From contig NZ_CP083582.1 of NCBI RefSeq assembly GCF_020091585.1, positions 6,892,536 to 6,956,535 of the forward strand: DNA of 64,000 nucleotides. The letters are read 5' to 3'. A program made the position numbers and the translations under genes. Below, one piece after another: positions 62,957 to 64,000 of this stretch; positions within the stretch are counted from its first letter, which is position 1; each line of letters starts with the position of its first letter. The notes below the pieces were generated by a model. That model saw only the letters and a program-made list of their open reading frames with translations, was not told the DNA's origin and did no database searches. Origin of the DNA: Kovacikia minuta CCNUW1 (GTDB lineage Bacteria; Cyanobacteriota; Cyanobacteriia; Leptolyngbyales; Leptolyngbyaceae).

Positions 62957-64000
62957 CTATGCGATCTGGTTAATGAATGAAAGATCGATCGTACTGAAAT
63001 TTGTGCTGAGGGCGATATTTAAGTTTTCCATCGCATGCACTAACCACTGCACCGCATCTCTCTGGCTTAACTCATAGTGATTAAACAAAATTGAGAACCG
63101 CTTCTCAAGATAGGGTTTAACTTTGCGGCAAATCAGAACAATCTTCAGCAGTAACCCCGTCGTGAGCGTCGGACCGATATTAGAAATCAAATCCACAAAA
63201 ACATAGTGGCTTGGCTTCTGGGGACTTTCAACAACGAGAAAATTGAGTAATTGGCTACAAGTTCTGACCAGCAGGAAATCATTAATTCTTTGCAGGTTGC
63301 TCTCCGGAAGCGTATTCTGCAACTGATTGAACAGCTGATTGTTGAACTGCCTGCTGCCATACTCTGGATCTACGGACGCTGTAATGTATTCGTACAAATC
63401 GTCCTTAAAGGACTGGAAAGATTGAGTATGGCTGCTGTGGGTCATAAAACGCTGGGCCATGTCTCGATAGGTACAGGACGCCTGAGACTTACCCGCAAAC
63501 TGCTTCAGCGCCATGCACAATTCTTGATCACTCAATAAGGTTGGATTTTTGACCGGTTGTAATATTCGACTGGCAGCCTGCGGAGAGGCACTCCGCGCAA
63601 GTTGGGAGCGCCGAACTTGATACGTCACATACTGAGACAGGTCAACCTCATATTGATGCTGCGCCTTTGCCTGAATCTGCCGGATGGTTTGCTGATGTTC
63701 ATAGGAGCTGCCCTCAGACAGGAGGCAATGTTCGTACAGGTATGGATAGCGCCGGATCAGGGAACCAATGGGTTCGCTACCCGCAAGATGAACTGACTCA
63801 GATTGAGCCATTACCTGGGCAAACCGCCGCAAAACGAGATACTGCTCACTATCAACAAATTTCTTGACAAGCTCTCTCAGCCTTCGGACAGAACGCGAGC
63901 GAGAGTATTCTTTAACAGGGCGGGAAGGGGAAGATTCAAATACCCCAATCAACTCTGGAATGGCTCCCTGCAACTGCGGTCGAGCTAACCATCGATTAAT
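62957..64000 (-). CDS. Large conserved-looking hypothetical protein, 5' end beyond window
   Basis: The frame is open through base 64000 (INRWLARPQLQGAIPELIGV at the visible start), so the N-terminus lies outside. About 347 residues are seen, alpha-helical and polar, with a charged segment RSRSVRRLRELVKKFVDSEQ and a hydrophobic stretch HYVFVDLISNIGPTLTTGLL near residue 270. No motif was recognised. By pattern this resembles cyanobacterial proteins annotated as unknown. Confidence 0.7.
   Translation of the reverse strand: MNRWLARPQLQGAIPELIGVFESSPSRPVKEYSRSRSVRRLRELVKKFVDSEQYLVLRRFAQVMAQSESVHLAGSEPIGSLIRRYPYLYEHCLLSEGSSYEHQQTIRQIQAKAQHQYEVDLSQYVTYQVRRSQLARSASPQAASRILQPVKNPTLLSDQELCMALKQFAGKSQASCTYRDMAQRFMTHSSHTQSFQSFKDDLYEYITASVDPEYGSRQFNNQLFNQLQNTLPESNLQRINDFLLVRTCSQLLNFLVVESPQKPSHYVFVDLISNIGPTLTTGLLLKIVLICRKVKPYLEKRFSILFNHYELSQRDAVQWLVHAMENLNIALSTNFSTIDLSFINQIA

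Noticed and set aside
1-64000. tRNA or rRNA genes, transposases, prophage genes
   Set aside because: None recognised on either strand; mobile DNA is limited to short palindromic repeats.

Overview
The window comes from a cyanobacterium, most likely a filamentous one with a large genome. HIP1 palindromes (GCGATCGC) are scattered through nearly all genes. Gene content is cyanobacterial: the short cyanobacterial Hfq, sucrose synthase, a ComFB/CdgR c-di-GMP receptor, a PatA-type response regulator, an Uma2 protein, a 67-kDa-type SppA, tandem CDGSH protein, and giant caspase, STAND and WD40 proteins. Genes are mostly monocistronic, lie on both strands, and are separated by repeat-rich spacers. I saw no tRNA, rRNA, CRISPR array or transposase gene.

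Layout. 1-8.4 kb: end of thiG, a small conserved protein, hfq, a secreted protein, a CPA2 cation/proton antiporter, an M23 peptidase, comFB/cdgR, an L,D-transpeptidase and a 55-aa secreted peptide. 8.5-18.4 kb: a 1778-aa caspase-STAND-WD40 protein, a frameshifted zinc metalloprotease and a frameshifted Uma2 protein. 18.4-27 kb: sppA, a PHP phosphoesterase, a Pro-rich protein coupled to a lipoprotein, two membrane-anchored unknowns, a decayed DUF1877 gene and a MoxR ATPase. 27.4-35.4 kb: PatA-type regulator, ribF, an MBL hydrolase, surE, pheS, a pentapeptide protein, glutathionyl-hydroquinone reductase and a CDGSH protein. 35.7-42.3 kb: M32 carboxypeptidase, TPR-FHA protein, susA and lexA. 42.5-47 kb: a CHAT protease behind a TpsB outer-membrane transporter. 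47.7-51.6 kb: a DRTGG/phosphotransacetylase-like protein, a BMP-type lipoprotein, a small unknown and ilvA. 51.6-58.8 kb: a signalling block transcribed leftward, made of an adenylate cyclase-STAND-WD40 giant, a DUF4157 protein and a LanM-like kinase-domain protein. 58.9-64 kb: DUF2993 protein, alpha/beta hydrolase, a GspF/PilC-like protein, a small unknown, rpsU and an unknown running off the end.

The most novel locus is 51.6-58.8 kb. A DUF4157 domain, typical of extracellular contractile injection system cargo, overlaps a free-standing protein that keeps the kinase signature of class II lanthipeptide synthetases (Lys, D-x-H-x-x-N, Asp) but has no cyclase half. Upstream in the same direction lies a class III cyclase-STAND sensor with 14 WD repeats. 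Two further cell-death or sensor-type proteases (caspase-STAND-WD40 and CHAT-TPR) lie in the same 64 kb.

Sequence quality matters here. At least eight genes, including ribF and susA, are interrupted by what look like single-base insertions or deletions, mostly in homopolymers. Restoring one base each time gives full-length conserved proteins, so sequencing error is likelier than mass pseudogene formation. The DUF1877 gene also carries a nonsense codon and may be truly dead.
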